From positions 1-48,065 of the forward strand of contig JAJYVT010000017.1 of assembly GCA_021791845.1 (NCBI GenBank): a stretch of 48,065 bases of DNA, written 5' to 3'. The notes under the pieces were generated by a model. That model had not been told where the DNA came from and searched no databases. It saw only the letters and a list, made by a program, of their open reading frames with translations. The position numbers were made by a program, and so were the translations under genes. The stretch comes from Actinomycetes bacterium. GTDB taxonomy: Bacteria > Actinomycetota > Acidimicrobiia > Acidimicrobiales > RAAP-2. The stretch's first letter is position 1. Each line of letters opens with the position of its first letter. This document shows, in pieces, positions 1 to 9,600 of this stretch.

Positions 1-561
1 GCCGTGCACCTTCAGTGTCAAGCCCGGGTTGAGCACGGTGCCCTTCTGGTGCAACGTCTGCCACCAGTCGACCGAGAAGGTGACGATGGGCACGTCCACG
101 AAGGCCACCAGCGCCACCACCGCGCACCGCCGGGCCCGCACCTCGGGGCTGGCCGGCACCCGGCGCAGGGCCAGGTACCCGAGGAACAGCACGAGCAGCA
201 GCGCGGTGGAGGTGAGGCGGGCTGTCCAGGTCCACCACACGCCCCACGTGGGGCGGCCCCACAACGATCCGGTGACGAGGGTCAGGGCGGTGAAGATGAC
301 GCCCACCTCCACGGCCGACGCTCCCAGGCGGTCCCAGAACATCGACCGCGTGCGGCGCCACAGGTAGAGGAGGCTGGACAGGGCGGCGAGCCCGAAGGCG
401 CAGTAGAGGGCCACCCATGCCACCGGGGGATGCAGGTAGAGGAGGCGGGCCAGTGTCCCCTGCACCTTGGCCGGCGGCGTGACCCACAGCCCCAGCCAGA
501 CGGTGAGGGCCGTGGTGACGAGCGCCGCCACGCCGGTCCAGCGGGTCACGCGGGCCGTCAC
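1..561 (-). CDS. ccmC: Cytochrome c biogenesis heme-handling protein CcmC (partial, C-terminus outside window)
   Basis: CcmC is the integral-membrane subunit that presents heme, with CcmA and CcmB, to the periplasmic chaperone CcmE during cytochrome c maturation. The 187 visible codons give a hydrophobic protein with the CcmC hallmarks: an HPPVAW motif after the first membrane segment, the tryptophan-rich WGRPTWGVWWTW block (WWD-type heme-handling loop) and SVDWWQTLHQ, whose His is a usual heme ligand. The start is the GTG whose last bases overlap the ccmB stop (GTGA, 558-561), so translation is probably coupled. The gene is last in the minus-strand run gmd-ccdA-ccmA-ccmB-ccmC and its 3' end lies outside the window. 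Family assignment is confident. Confidence 0.92.
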   Translation of the reverse strand, partial: MTARVTRWTGVAALVTTALTVWLGLWVTPPAKVQGTLARLLYLHPPVAWVALYCAFGLAALSSLLYLWRRTRSMFWDRLGASAVEVGVIFTALTLVTGSLWGRPTWGVWWTWTARLTSTALLLVLFLGYLALRRVPASPEVRARRCAVVALVAFVDVPIVTFSVDWWQTLHQKGTVLNPGLTLKVHG

Positions 562-1226
562 GCCGTCTCCTGGAGCGGCCCGTAGAGGGCGACGCCCACG
601 GCCAGGTACACGGCGGCGAACGGACCGAGGATCTTGAGCCACGAGGCGCCGGAGGCGACCGCGCCGGAGATGGCGGCCGACCACGCCCGGGAGCCGGCGA
701 TCAGCACCGGCGCCACGATCGGGAGCACGAGCAGGGGGAGCAGGGTCTCGCGTACCCGCAACCCGGCGGACAGGGCGCCGTAGAGGACACCGGCGGCGGC
801 CAGACCGAGCGTGGCCAAGAGGGACGCCACGAGCGCCAGCCAGATGGCGCCGAACCGGACGTCGAACAGGACGACGATGCCGGCGCCCAGCACCACCTGG
901 ATGACGACCAGCTGGACGGCGACGGCCGCCGCCTTGCCCAGGAAGACGCCGGCCGGGTCGATGCCGGCGAGCCGCAGGCCGTCGCGGGTCCCCTCGCCAG
1001 ACTCGATGGCGAAGCTCCGCTGGGTGGCGAGCACGGTGGAGAAGAGCACGGCCAGCCAGTACAGCCCGGGGGCGGCCGTCCGAAGCGTCGAGCGGCCCGG
1101 GCCGAGGGCGAAGGCGAAGAGCACCAGCACGAGCACGGCGAAGGGCACGACCTGCCAGAGGGCGACCCGGGACCGCAGCTCGATGCGGAGGTCCTTGCCG
1201 GCAACGAGCAGGGCGTCACGCCACAT
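558..1226 (-). CDS. ccmB: Heme exporter/cytochrome c maturation membrane protein CcmB
   Basis: CcmB is the six-helix permease that works with the ATPase CcmA to free holo-CcmE in system I cytochrome c maturation. The frame stays open well upstream, but the family begins at MWRDALLVAGKD, giving 222 residues, the usual CcmB length; the upstream extension is arginine/proline-rich out-of-frame ccmA sequence. Visible features are an amphipathic N-terminus followed by hydrophobic segments and the ESGEGTRDGLRLAG stretch typical of the family. The start overlaps the end of ccmA by 11 bases and the stop overlaps the ccmC start by 4, so the three genes form one translationally coupled unit. Confidence 0.9.
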   Translation of the reverse strand: MWRDALLVAGKDLRIELRSRVALWQVVPFAVLVLVLFAFALGPGRSTLRTAAPGLYWLAVLFSTVLATQRSFAIESGEGTRDGLRLAGIDPAGVFLGKAAAVAVQLVVIQVVLGAGIVVLFDVRFGAIWLALVASLLATLGLAAAGVLYGALSAGLRVRETLLPLLVLPIVAPVLIAGSRAWSAAISGAVASGASWLKILGPFAAVYLAVGVALYGPLQETA

Positions 1227-1920
1227 CGGGCTGCCCCTCGACCGCGGCGAGCACCGGCTTCCGCTCGTCGCCGGCCACCCGGCCGCCGGCCATGGACACG
1301 ACCCGGTCGGCCAGGGGCAGGGCCAGTGCCGGCTCGTGCGAGGAGAGGAGCACCGCCGCGCCCGCCCCCGCAACCTCCCGGACGAGGCCGTCCAGCAGGG
1401 TCCGGGCCGAGGCGTCGAGCCCGGCGTGGGGCTCGTCCAGCAGCCAAAGCTCCGGCGCCCGGGCCACCAGCACCGCCAGCGCGGCCCGTCGGCGCTGGCC
1501 GGCCGACAGCCGTCCCGCTGGCGTGCGCCGGAGCCGGCCCACCAGGCCCAGCCGCTCGAGGGCCGGGTCCACACGGGCCACCGGCATGCCGGCCGCCCGC
1601 ACCGCGAACCGCACGTTCTCGGCTGCCGTGAGCTCCTCGTAGAGCGACGCGTCGTGGCCCAGGAGCCCCACGCGGCGGCGGACGGCCGTCCGGTCGGACC
1701 GGAGGTCGCAGCCGAGCACGAGGGCCTCGCCCGAGGTGACGGGCAGGAGCCCGGCGCAGGCGCGCAGGAGGCTCGTCTTGCCGGCGCCGTTCGGACCGAG
1801 GACGGCCACCACCTCGCCCGGGGCGACGGTCAGGTCGACACCGGACAGTGCGGGGAACCGGCCGGCAAGGGCGACCGCCGAGCGGAGGTGGACTGCAGAA
1901 GCCATGACCCGAGCCGTCAT
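1216..1920 (-). CDS. ccmA: Cytochrome c maturation ABC ATPase CcmA
   Basis: ATP-binding subunit of the CcmAB complex; hydrolysis drives release of heme-loaded CcmE. The 234-residue protein has every ABC signature: Walker A GPNGAGKTS, the LSAGQRRRAALA signature, and Walker B LWLLDEPHAGLD followed by the switch-loop histidine in SSHEP. A second in-frame ATG five codons downstream (MASAVHL) is an equally plausible start. It lies 39 bases after ccdA and overlaps ccmB. It could be taken for a generic ABC ATPase, but its size and the ccmB/ccmC neighbours make the ccm assignment firm. Confidence 0.92.
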   Translation of the reverse strand: MTARVMASAVHLRSAVALAGRFPALSGVDLTVAPGEVVAVLGPNGAGKTSLLRACAGLLPVTSGEALVLGCDLRSDRTAVRRRVGLLGHDASLYEELTAAENVRFAVRAAGMPVARVDPALERLGLVGRLRRTPAGRLSAGQRRRAALAVLVARAPELWLLDEPHAGLDASARTLLDGLVREVAGAGAAVLLSSHEPALALPLADRVVSMAGGRVAGDERKPVLAAVEGQPDVA

Positions 1921-1959
1921 GCTACGGGTGGCAGGCCCGGGGGGTCCAAGCGGGCCCCC

Positions 1960-2886
1960 TCAGCTGACCGTCAGCCGCTGGAGCCCGAGGTGGTCCAAGA
2001 GGTTGGAGAACTGCGCCGACACCCATCCGAGGTCGCCGACCAGGAGGATCGCGCCGAAGGCGATCAGCACCGCCCCGGCCGCGAGCTGCACCGCCGCCAA
2101 GGGGCGGCGGGCCCGGGCGAAGAAGCCGGTGAGCCGGTTGAAGGCGATGCCGGTCACGACGAAGGGGACGCCGAGCCCGAGCGAGTAGGCGACGAGCAGC
2201 ACCACGCCCCCGGCCAGGGTCGAGCGGCTGCCGGCCATGACGAGCACCGCGGCGAGGACCGGGCCGATGCACGGCGTCCATGCGAAGGCGAACGCCATGC
2301 CCATCACCGGGGCGGTCCAGGTCCCGAGCGTCTGGGGGCGGACATGGAGCCGCCGCTCACCGAGGAGCCATCCCACTCTGCCCGACACCCCTGCCCCCAG
2401 GCGGGACCACACGGACGCCGGGGCGGCACTGGCGATCATGACCACCCCGAGCACGGCGACCACGACGCCGGCGACGATCGTGAGGGTATGGCGGTGGGCG
2501 CCGAGGACCTGGTGCACGCCCGACGCACCGGCGCCCAGCGCCACGAACACGAGGGTGAACCCGGCGATGAAGAGGAGGATGCCCCGGAGCAGCGGCTTGA
2601 GCGGCCGGCGGACGGCGGCGCCGGTGGCCGGCGACGGGACAGCCGGCGACGGGACAGCCGGCGCCCCGACGGCCGGCGCCCCGACGGCCGCCACCGAGTA
2701 GGCGAGCGCCCGGTCCTGTGGCGGTGCGGGGCGCTTCCCGCCCAGCTCGGCCGCCGACAGGCCCGACACCATCGACAGGTAGCCCGGCACGAGCGGCAGG
2801 ACGCAGGGGGACAGGAACGACAGGATGCCGGCGCCGAACGCCACCAGCACCCCGAGCGGGTCGGCGGTGATGGCCCCGGACAGCAC
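1960..2886 (-). CDS. ccdA: CcdA-type transmembrane thiol-reductant transporter with Ala-Pro repeat loop
   Basis: CcdA carries electrons from cytoplasmic thioredoxin across the membrane to keep apocytochrome CXXCH thiols reduced for heme attachment. The protein (308 residues, about six membrane helices) contains the two conserved Cys-Pro sites, LSPCVLPLVPGY near residue 27 and WTPCIGPVL in the second half, plus the internal two-fold symmetry of the family. The GTG start follows the gmd stop codon with no gap (TAG then GTG). Unusual: between the first helices there is a loop of alternating AVGAP and AVPSP units made by a 15-bp tandem repeat (2627-2686). It is directly upstream of ccmABC. Confidence 0.88.
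   Translation of the reverse strand: MLSGAITADPLGVLVAFGAGILSFLSPCVLPLVPGYLSMVSGLSAAELGGKRPAPPQDRALAYSVAAVGAPAVGAPAVPSPAVPSPATGAAVRRPLKPLLRGILLFIAGFTLVFVALGAGASGVHQVLGAHRHTLTIVAGVVVAVLGVVMIASAAPASVWSRLGAGVSGRVGWLLGERRLHVRPQTLGTWTAPVMGMAFAFAWTPCIGPVLAAVLVMAGSRSTLAGGVVLLVAYSLGLGVPFVVTGIAFNRLTGFFARARRPLAAVQLAAGAVLIAFGAILLVGDLGWVSAQFSNLLDHLGLQRLTVS
2627..2686 (-). repeat. 15-bp tandem repeat inside ccdA (4 copies, 2+2 variants)
   Basis: Two copies of gccggcgacgggaca are followed by two of gccggcgccccgacg, giving four 15-bp units. Because the period is five codons the repeat is frame-neutral and encodes Ala-Pro-rich AVPSP/AVGAP units in a loop of CcdA. Variation in copy number would lengthen or shorten the loop without disrupting the protein. 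Confidence 0.85.
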
Positions 2887-3886
<1,000 letters not shown>

Positions 3887-3892
3887 GCGCCG

Positions 3893-4945
3893 GTGCCCCG
3901 GGCGGCTGTGGTCTCGTTCCGCTTGGGCGGGGGCGACGGCGTGTCCGTCGAGGCGGCCAAGTGGAGCGCAGCCGTGCGCCGGCTCGGCCTGGACGTGACG
4001 ACCGTCGCCGGCAGCGGCCCCGCCGACCGGCTCGTGGACGGGCTGGCGATCGACGCCGCGGACGGGCCGGACCCCGCCGCCGTCGAGGACGCCCTGGCCG
4101 ACGCCGACGTCGTGGTGGTGGAGAACCTCTGCTCGCTCCCGCTCAACCCGAAGGCGTCGGCCGCCGTCGCCGCCGTGCTGGCCGGACGGCCCGCGCTGCT
4201 GCACCACCACGACCTCCCCTGGCAGCGGGCACGGTTCGCCGGCTGGCCGCCGCCCTCCGACGACCCGGCCTGGCGGCACGTGGTCATCAACGAGCTCAGC
4301 CGGGCCCAGCTGGCGGCGCACGGCATCGCCGCCACCACCGTCTACAACACCTTCGACCCCGACCCCGCCGCCGGCCGGCGCCGGGAGACCCGGACCGCGC
4401 TGGGGCTCGGTCCGGGGGAGCGCCTGCTCCTCCAGCCCACCCGGGCCCTCGGCCGCAAGCGCATCGGCGCCGCCGTGGCCCTCGCCGAATCGCTCGGCGC
4501 CACCTTCTGGCTCCTCGGCCCCCCCGAGGACGGCTACGGGCCAGAGCTGGAGCGGATCCTCGCCGCGGCACGCTGCCCGGTGCGGCGGGGCCCGGCGGCG
4601 CCGGACACCACCGTGGCCGACGCCTACGCCGCCTGCGACGCCGTCACCCTGCTCTCGAGCTGGGAGGGGTTCGGGAACCCGGCCGTCGAGTCGGCGACCC
4701 ACCGCCGCCCGCTCTGCATCGGTCCCTACCCGGTGGCGGCCGAGCTGGCGGCCTTCGGCTTCGACTGGTTCGGCGAGAACGAGGCGGAGCGGCTCGACCG
4801 GTGGCTGGCGGACCCCGACGAAGGGCTGCTCGAGGCCAACGCCGCCGTCGCCCGGCGCCACTTCGACGTGGCCGACCTCCCAGCCCGCCTGGAGCCCGTC
4901 CTCCGCGACCTCGGCGTCCGCACGACCGGTAGCGTCGAGCCGTGA
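3893..4945 (+). CDS. Family 4-like glycosyltransferase
   Basis: Probable retaining GT-B glycosyltransferase of 350 residues. The N-terminal half has the GGGDGVSVEAAKW loop expected of an acceptor-binding Rossmann domain. The C-terminal domain includes LLLQPTRALGRKRIGAAV (nucleotide-sugar domain entry) and EGFGNPAVESATHRRPLC, the E-x7-E region that contacts the donor in GT4 enzymes. The GTG start is fixed by the short gap from gmd and by a TACAGT box six bases upstream. Its stop overlaps the start of a TetR gene (GTGA). Pairing with gmd suggests glycan assembly, perhaps using a GDP-mannose-derived sugar, but donor and acceptor are not determinable. Confidence 0.8.
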   Translation: MPRAAVVSFRLGGGDGVSVEAAKWSAAVRRLGLDVTTVAGSGPADRLVDGLAIDAADGPDPAAVEDALADADVVVVENLCSLPLNPKASAAVAAVLAGRPALLHHHDLPWQRARFAGWPPPSDDPAWRHVVINELSRAQLAAHGIAATTVYNTFDPDPAAGRRRETRTALGLGPGERLLLQPTRALGRKRIGAAVALAESLGATFWLLGPPEDGYGPELERILAAARCPVRRGPAAPDTTVADAYAACDAVTLLSSWEGFGNPAVESATHRRPLCIGPYPVAAELAAFGFDWFGENEAERLDRWLADPDEGLLEANAAVARRHFDVADLPARLEPVLRDLGVRTTGSVEP

Positions 4946-5559
4946 GCACCACGGCGCGACGGCTCAGCGCCGACGAGCGGCGACGCCAGCTCTTCGACGT
5001 CGCCCTGCAGCTCTTTGCCGAGCGCGGCTTCGAGGCGGCGACGATGGACGAGATCGCCGAGCGTGCCGGTGTGACCAAGCCCCTCCTGTACCAGCACTTC
5101 TCGTCCAAGCGCGCCCTCTACCTCGAGCTGGTGGACTCGGTGGCCGAGGAGCTGCTCGGCTCCATCGGCCAGGCCACCGCAGCGGCGGCGGGCCCCCGCG
5201 AGCAGGTGGAGGACGGCTTCGCCGCCTACTTCCGCATGGTGGTCACCCACGAGACAGCCTTCCGCCTCCTCTACGGCAGCCGCCCGGCCGACGACGAGCT
5301 GGGCGTGGCCCTGCGGCGGGTCGAGGACGCCATCGCCGTCGCCATCGACCCGCTCATCGCCGCCGGCCTGGACGACGAGCACCGGCGGTTCCTCGCCTAC
5401 GCCGTCGTGGGCATGGCCGAAGGGGCCAGCCGCCACTGGATCGAGACGCGCGCCGCCCCCGGCGCCGCCCCTGCCCCCGACGCCGACGCCGAGGCCCAGC
5501 GCCTCGCCCGCCGCCTCGCCGACCTCGCCTGGGCCGGCCTGCGGGCGGTCCACGCCTAG
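4942..5559 (+). CDS. TetR-family transcriptional regulator
   Basis: A 205-residue TetR-type repressor. The N-terminal helix-turn-helix is classic: FDVALQLFAERGFEAATMDEIAERAGV followed by the recognition helix and YQHFSSKRALYLEL (within residues 17-64). The rest is the helical ligand-binding domain with no recognisable ligand clue. The GTG start overlaps the glycosyltransferase stop by four bases, so the two are co-translated; it may autoregulate that operon. It converges on the tyrosine phosphatase gene and the two stop codons share the palindrome CTAG at 5556-5559. Confidence 0.88.
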   Translation: MSTTARRLSADERRRQLFDVALQLFAERGFEAATMDEIAERAGVTKPLLYQHFSSKRALYLELVDSVAEELLGSIGQATAAAAGPREQVEDGFAAYFRMVVTHETAFRLLYGSRPADDELGVALRRVEDAIAVAIDPLIAAGLDDEHRRFLAYAVVGMAEGASRHWIETRAAPGAAPAPDADAEAQRLARRLADLAWAGLRAVHA

Positions 5560-6077
5560 AGCCGGCCCACCAGCTCGGTGCAGAGCCCCCACAGCTCGGT
5601 GGCGCAGGCGGCGTACGCCTCCTGATCGCCGCCGGCCGGGTCGAGGACGTCGCCTGCCCGGTCGAGGTCCGCCGCGGCCAGGTCGAGCGCCGCCACGCGC
5701 GCCGCCAGCCCCGGCGGCGCCGGCGAGAGGGTGCGGCAGAGGTACCGCAGCGTGGCGGTGCGGTCCGCCGCCTCGGGGTGCGAGCGGCGGACGTACCGCA
5801 CGTGCGCGGCCTCCATGGCCACCACCAGGTCGGCGGCCTCGAGGTCGGCGCCCGCCAGCTGGTGGCTGCGGTGCCGTCCCACCGAGACGCCCTCGAGGAC
5901 GGCCCCGAGCGCCGCCTGCGTCCGTGCGCCGGGAGGCTGCCCCTCCACGGCATGGGTCCCGGCGGTGGCGAGGCGGAGCGGGACCCCCCAGGCGTCCGCC
6001 AGCCAGCCGAGCATGGCCCGAGCCATCACCGACCGGGCAACGTTGCCGGTGCACAGGAGGAGCACCGATGCGGTCAC
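5556..6077 (-). CDS. Low-molecular-weight protein-tyrosine phosphatase
   Basis: Cytoplasmic cysteine phosphatase of 173 residues. The P-loop CTGNVARS (C9, R15) sits at the extreme N-terminus as in all low-Mr PTPs, and DP near residue 146 supplies the general acid. In bacteria such enzymes often dephosphorylate tyrosine kinases controlling capsule or exopolysaccharide export, which would fit the nearby glycan genes, but no partner kinase is present. The frame stays open far upstream; the start is set at the GTG in front of TASVLLLC, which places the P-loop correctly and leaves an 18-base divergent gap to the Lrp gene. Confidence 0.87.
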   Translation of the reverse strand: MTASVLLLCTGNVARSVMARAMLGWLADAWGVPLRLATAGTHAVEGQPPGARTQAALGAVLEGVSVGRHRSHQLAGADLEAADLVVAMEAAHVRYVRRSHPEAADRTATLRYLCRTLSPAPPGLAARVAALDLAAADLDRAGDVLDPAGGDQEAYAACATELWGLCTELVGRL

Positions 6078-6082
6078 CGGCC

Positions 6083-6088
6083 TAGCGT
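6083..6088 (+). promoter_or_regulatory. -10 box of leaderless Lrp gene
   Basis: TAGCGT ends seven bases before the ATG at 6096, matching the TANNNT-N6/7-start arrangement seen elsewhere in the window. The gap to the divergent phosphatase start is only 18 bases, so this box must lie there; the minus strand has only TAGGCC in the equivalent place, which is weaker. Confidence 0.55.
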
Positions 6089-6095
6089 GGCGCCG

Positions 6096-6614
6096 ATGGA
6101 CGACGTGGACCTGGCGCTGGTGCGGCTCCTCCAGCGGGACGCGCGACGGACCAACAAGGACCTGGCCGACGCGGTGGGCATCGCCCAGTCCACCTGCCTC
6201 GAGCGCGTCCGGGCGCTCCGGGCCCAGGGCGTCATCCGGGGCTGGCATGCCGACGTGGACCCCGGGGCCATCGGCCGCCCGCTCCGGGCGATGATCAGCG
6301 TCCGCCTCCGGCCGAAGACGACCGCCTCGGTGCGGGCCTTCCAGCAGGAGATGATCGGTGCGCCCGAGGTGGTCGCCGTGTGGACGGTGACCGGCGCCGA
6401 CGACTTCCTGGTGGAGGTGGCCACCGAGGACGTCGGCCACCTCCGGGACTTCGTGCTCGACCACGTGACCGGGCGCAGCGAGGTGGTGGACGCCCGCACG
6501 TCGCTCGTCTACGACCAGGTGCGGGTGTGGGAGATCCCGCCGGGCGAGCAGCTCAAAGCGCCGCCAAACCCTCGGCCATCGCCTCCCGGTACGCCTCGAC
6601 GCTCCGCTCCTTGA
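6096..6614 (+). CDS. Lrp/AsnC-family transcriptional regulator
   Basis: A 172-residue feast/famine regulator. It starts MDDVDLALVRLLQRDARRTN, followed by the helix-turn-helix LADAVGIAQSTCLERVRALRAQG (about residues 23-45), and has a RAM effector domain (AVWTVTGADDFLVEV...). Members sense amino acids or 2-oxo acids. It sits beside an operon for keto-acid and probable leucine catabolism, which makes that operon a candidate target (inference). The protein runs about 25 residues past the usual end of the family in a proline/arginine-rich tail that overlaps the 3' end of the oppositely oriented oxidoreductase gene (6553-6614); this is probably a fortuitous extension from a lost stop. Confidence 0.88.
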   Translation: MDDVDLALVRLLQRDARRTNKDLADAVGIAQSTCLERVRALRAQGVIRGWHADVDPGAIGRPLRAMISVRLRPKTTASVRAFQQEMIGAPEVVAVWTVTGADDFLVEVATEDVGHLRDFVLDHVTGRSEVVDARTSLVYDQVRVWEIPPGEQLKAPPNPRPSPPGTPRRSAP

Positions 6615-9600
6615 CCCGCTCGTAGCCGCGGACCCGGTCCGGCAGCCGGGCGATGGCCGTCGCCGCGTCGAGCGTCTCGGGCCGGAGCCGGGGCAGGAGG
6701 GACCGGACGGCGTCGGCGTACTCCACCGGCAGCTGGCGCTCGGTGCGCCGCAGGGGGGTCCGGCCGAAGGGGTCGAGGGCGGTGCCCCGCACCCTGCGGG
6801 TCGACCGGAGGGCCTGGAGGGCGGGGCGCGACCAGCCGCCGAGGCGGATCTTGTGGCCGAGGCCCCGAGCCCGGAGGGCGGGCGGGTGGAGGAGCCAGGC
6901 GGTCTCCCCCTGGGCGGCGGGGAACTCGAGCAGGAGGCGGGCCACCTCGTACTCGTCCTTGTAGGCCAGCAGCTTGTGGTAGCCGAAGGCCACGCCGGCG
7001 GTGAACGAGCCGTCGCCCCCGGCCCGACGCTCGGCCGACCAGGCCTCGGCGACGAGGCCGGCGAAGCGGCGGGCGAGGCCGTCGTCCTGGTAGCTCGCGA
7101 GGTCGGCGGCGAGCCACTCGATGTGCGGCCGGTGGCCGGCCGGGAGGTCCACGCCGGCGAAGAACCGGGCGCCGTCGGCGCCGGGCGTCCGGTCGGCGGG
7201 CGGTGCAGCCCCGGTCCCGTCCACCACCCAGCGCCGGCCCGCCTCGAAGGCCGCCACGTTCGGCTGCACCGTGACGCCGTTGCGCTCGATGGCGGCGACG
7301 ATCGACTCCGCCGACACCGGCAGGAGCCCCAGCTGGCTGGCGGCGCCCAGCAGCACCACGTTGGCCGCCGTGGCCGGGGCGTGGGCCTCGTGCGCCAGGG
7401 CGAGGGCGTCGAGGAAGGTCGCCCTGCCCCCTGCCGCCCGTTCCGCCAGGGCGGCCTCGAGCTCGGCCACCGGCACCTCACGGGCCTCCAGGCCGAGCAC
7501 CATGGGGCCGCTCAGGCTGGTGGCGGACGAGCCGATCACCGTCGTCCGGCCGGCCGCCATGCTGGCCAGCACCTTGGGCACGCTCGCCGCCACCAGGTCG
7601 GCCGCCAGCAGCAGGTCCACCTCGCCCTCGCCCAGCACGTTGGACCGGTCGGTCGCCCCCGGGCCGATGCGCAGGTCGGAGATGACCGGGCCCGCCTTCT
7701 GGGACAGGCCGGTCTGGTCGAGCCCCCAGACGTCGACCCCTTCGATGAGGGCGGCCCAGGCCAGGAGGTGGGCGCAGGTGACCACGCCCATGCCGCCGAT
7801 GCCGGCGATCCGCACGGTCAGCGCACGGTCGAGCGTCGCCACCGGGGCCGGCGGGAGCGGGGACGCCCCGGCCGGCGCCACGTCGTCCGCGGCTGCCGGC
7901 TCCACCTTCACCAGCGTGAAGGCCGGGCAGTCGCCCTTCAGGCACGAGCGGTCGACGTTGCAGCTGTCCTCGTCGATGCGGGTCTTCGGGCCGAGCGGCG
8001 TGTCGACGGTCTGCAGGGCGAGACAGTTGGACTTCACCTGGCAGTCGCCGCAGCCCTCGCACACCCGCTCGTTGATCACGATCCGCTCGGTCGGGACCGG
8101 GGCGAGGCCGCGCTTGCGGGCCCGGCGGAGCTCGGTGGCGCACGGCTGGTCGTGGATGAGGACGGTGACCCCGTCCACCGCCGCCAGCTCCTCCTGCACG
8201 GCCACGATGTCGTCGCGCGACCGCAGCGACACCCCGGGCGGCAGCGTCCGCCCGCGGTGGCGCCGGGGGTCGTCGGTGGTGATGACGACCTTCTTCACCC
8301 CTTCGACCAGCAGCATGCGGGCCAGCTCCTCGGGCGAGGAGAGCGTGCCGACCACCTGCTGCCCCCCGGTCATGGCCGTGGCGCCGTTCCAGAGGATCTT
8401 GTAGGTGATGGGGACGCCGGCCGCCACCGCGGCGCGCAGGGCCAGCTGGCCGGAGTGGAAGAACGTCCCGTCGCCCAGGTTCTGGACGAAGTGGCGCTCG
8501 CGGACGAACGGCGCCATGCCCAGCCACTGGGCGCCCTCGCCCCCCATCTGCGTGAGACCGACCCGGTGGCCGACGCGGGCGTCCGGCATGTAGTGGACGA
8601 TGGTGTGGCAGCCGATGCCCTCGCCGACCAGGGTCCCCTCCGGGACCACCGTGCTGACCGAGTGCGGGCACCCGGGGCAGAACCACGGCACCCGGTTCGC
8701 CTGCGACGTGAGCTCGATGTGGCGGCGCGGCGGGGGGAGCTCGTGCACCGCGGTGCCCAGGCTCGCCCGCAGGACGGGCCCGAGCACCCGGGCGATGCCG
8801 GCGGCGTCGAGGACCCCGTGGCGGGGGACGAGCGGGCGGCCGTCCAGGTCCAGCCGGCCGAGGACCGCCGGGCCACCCGGGCGCCGGGCGACCAGGGAGA
8901 GGAGCTGGCCCTCGACGAGCTCCCGCCGCTCCTCCACCACGATCAGCTGCTCCAGGCCGTCGGCGAGCGACCGGGCGAAGCCGGAGCCGATCGGGAACGG
9001 CATGCGCACCTCGGCCAGCCGGACCCCCAGGGCCTCGAGGGCCGCGGCGTCCAGGCCGAGCAGGCGCAGCCCCTCGACGAGCTCGGAGTAGACGATGCCG
9101 GCGGCCACCAGGCCCACACGCGCCCGCGCCGGGGCGACGACCAGCCGGTTCAGCCGGTTGGCGTCGCCGTAGCGGGCCGCCGCCACCACCCGGTCGGTGA
9201 GGACCGCCTGCTCCCGCTCCACCGTGGCCGGGGTGAGCAGGTCGCCCGACACGGGCGGGGCGGTGTACCCCTCGGGCAGCACGGGCGCCGGCCAGTCCTG
9301 CAGGGCCACGGTGCCCTCGGCGTCGGCGATGGCCGTCGTGAGCTTCATCGCCACCCACGACCCCGACCACCGGGAGAGGGCCACGGCGTGGCGGCCGAGG
9401 TCCAGCACCTCGTCGAGGGAGCGGGGGAAGACGACGGGCATGCCCATGTCGGCCAGGGCGACCTCCGAGGCGCTGGGCAGCGTCGACGACTTTGCGCTCG
9501 GGTCGTCCCCCACGATGGCCAGCGCGCCGCCGAGCGGCGAGGTGCCGGCGAAGTTGGCGTGGCGCAGCGCGTCCATGCTGCGGTCCATCCCCGGCGCCTT

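Noticed and set aside
9480-9500. ACTTTGCG resembling the reverse complement of the GEMM core
   Set aside because: It lies inside the oxidoreductase coding sequence without the GGCAAACC block or stems.
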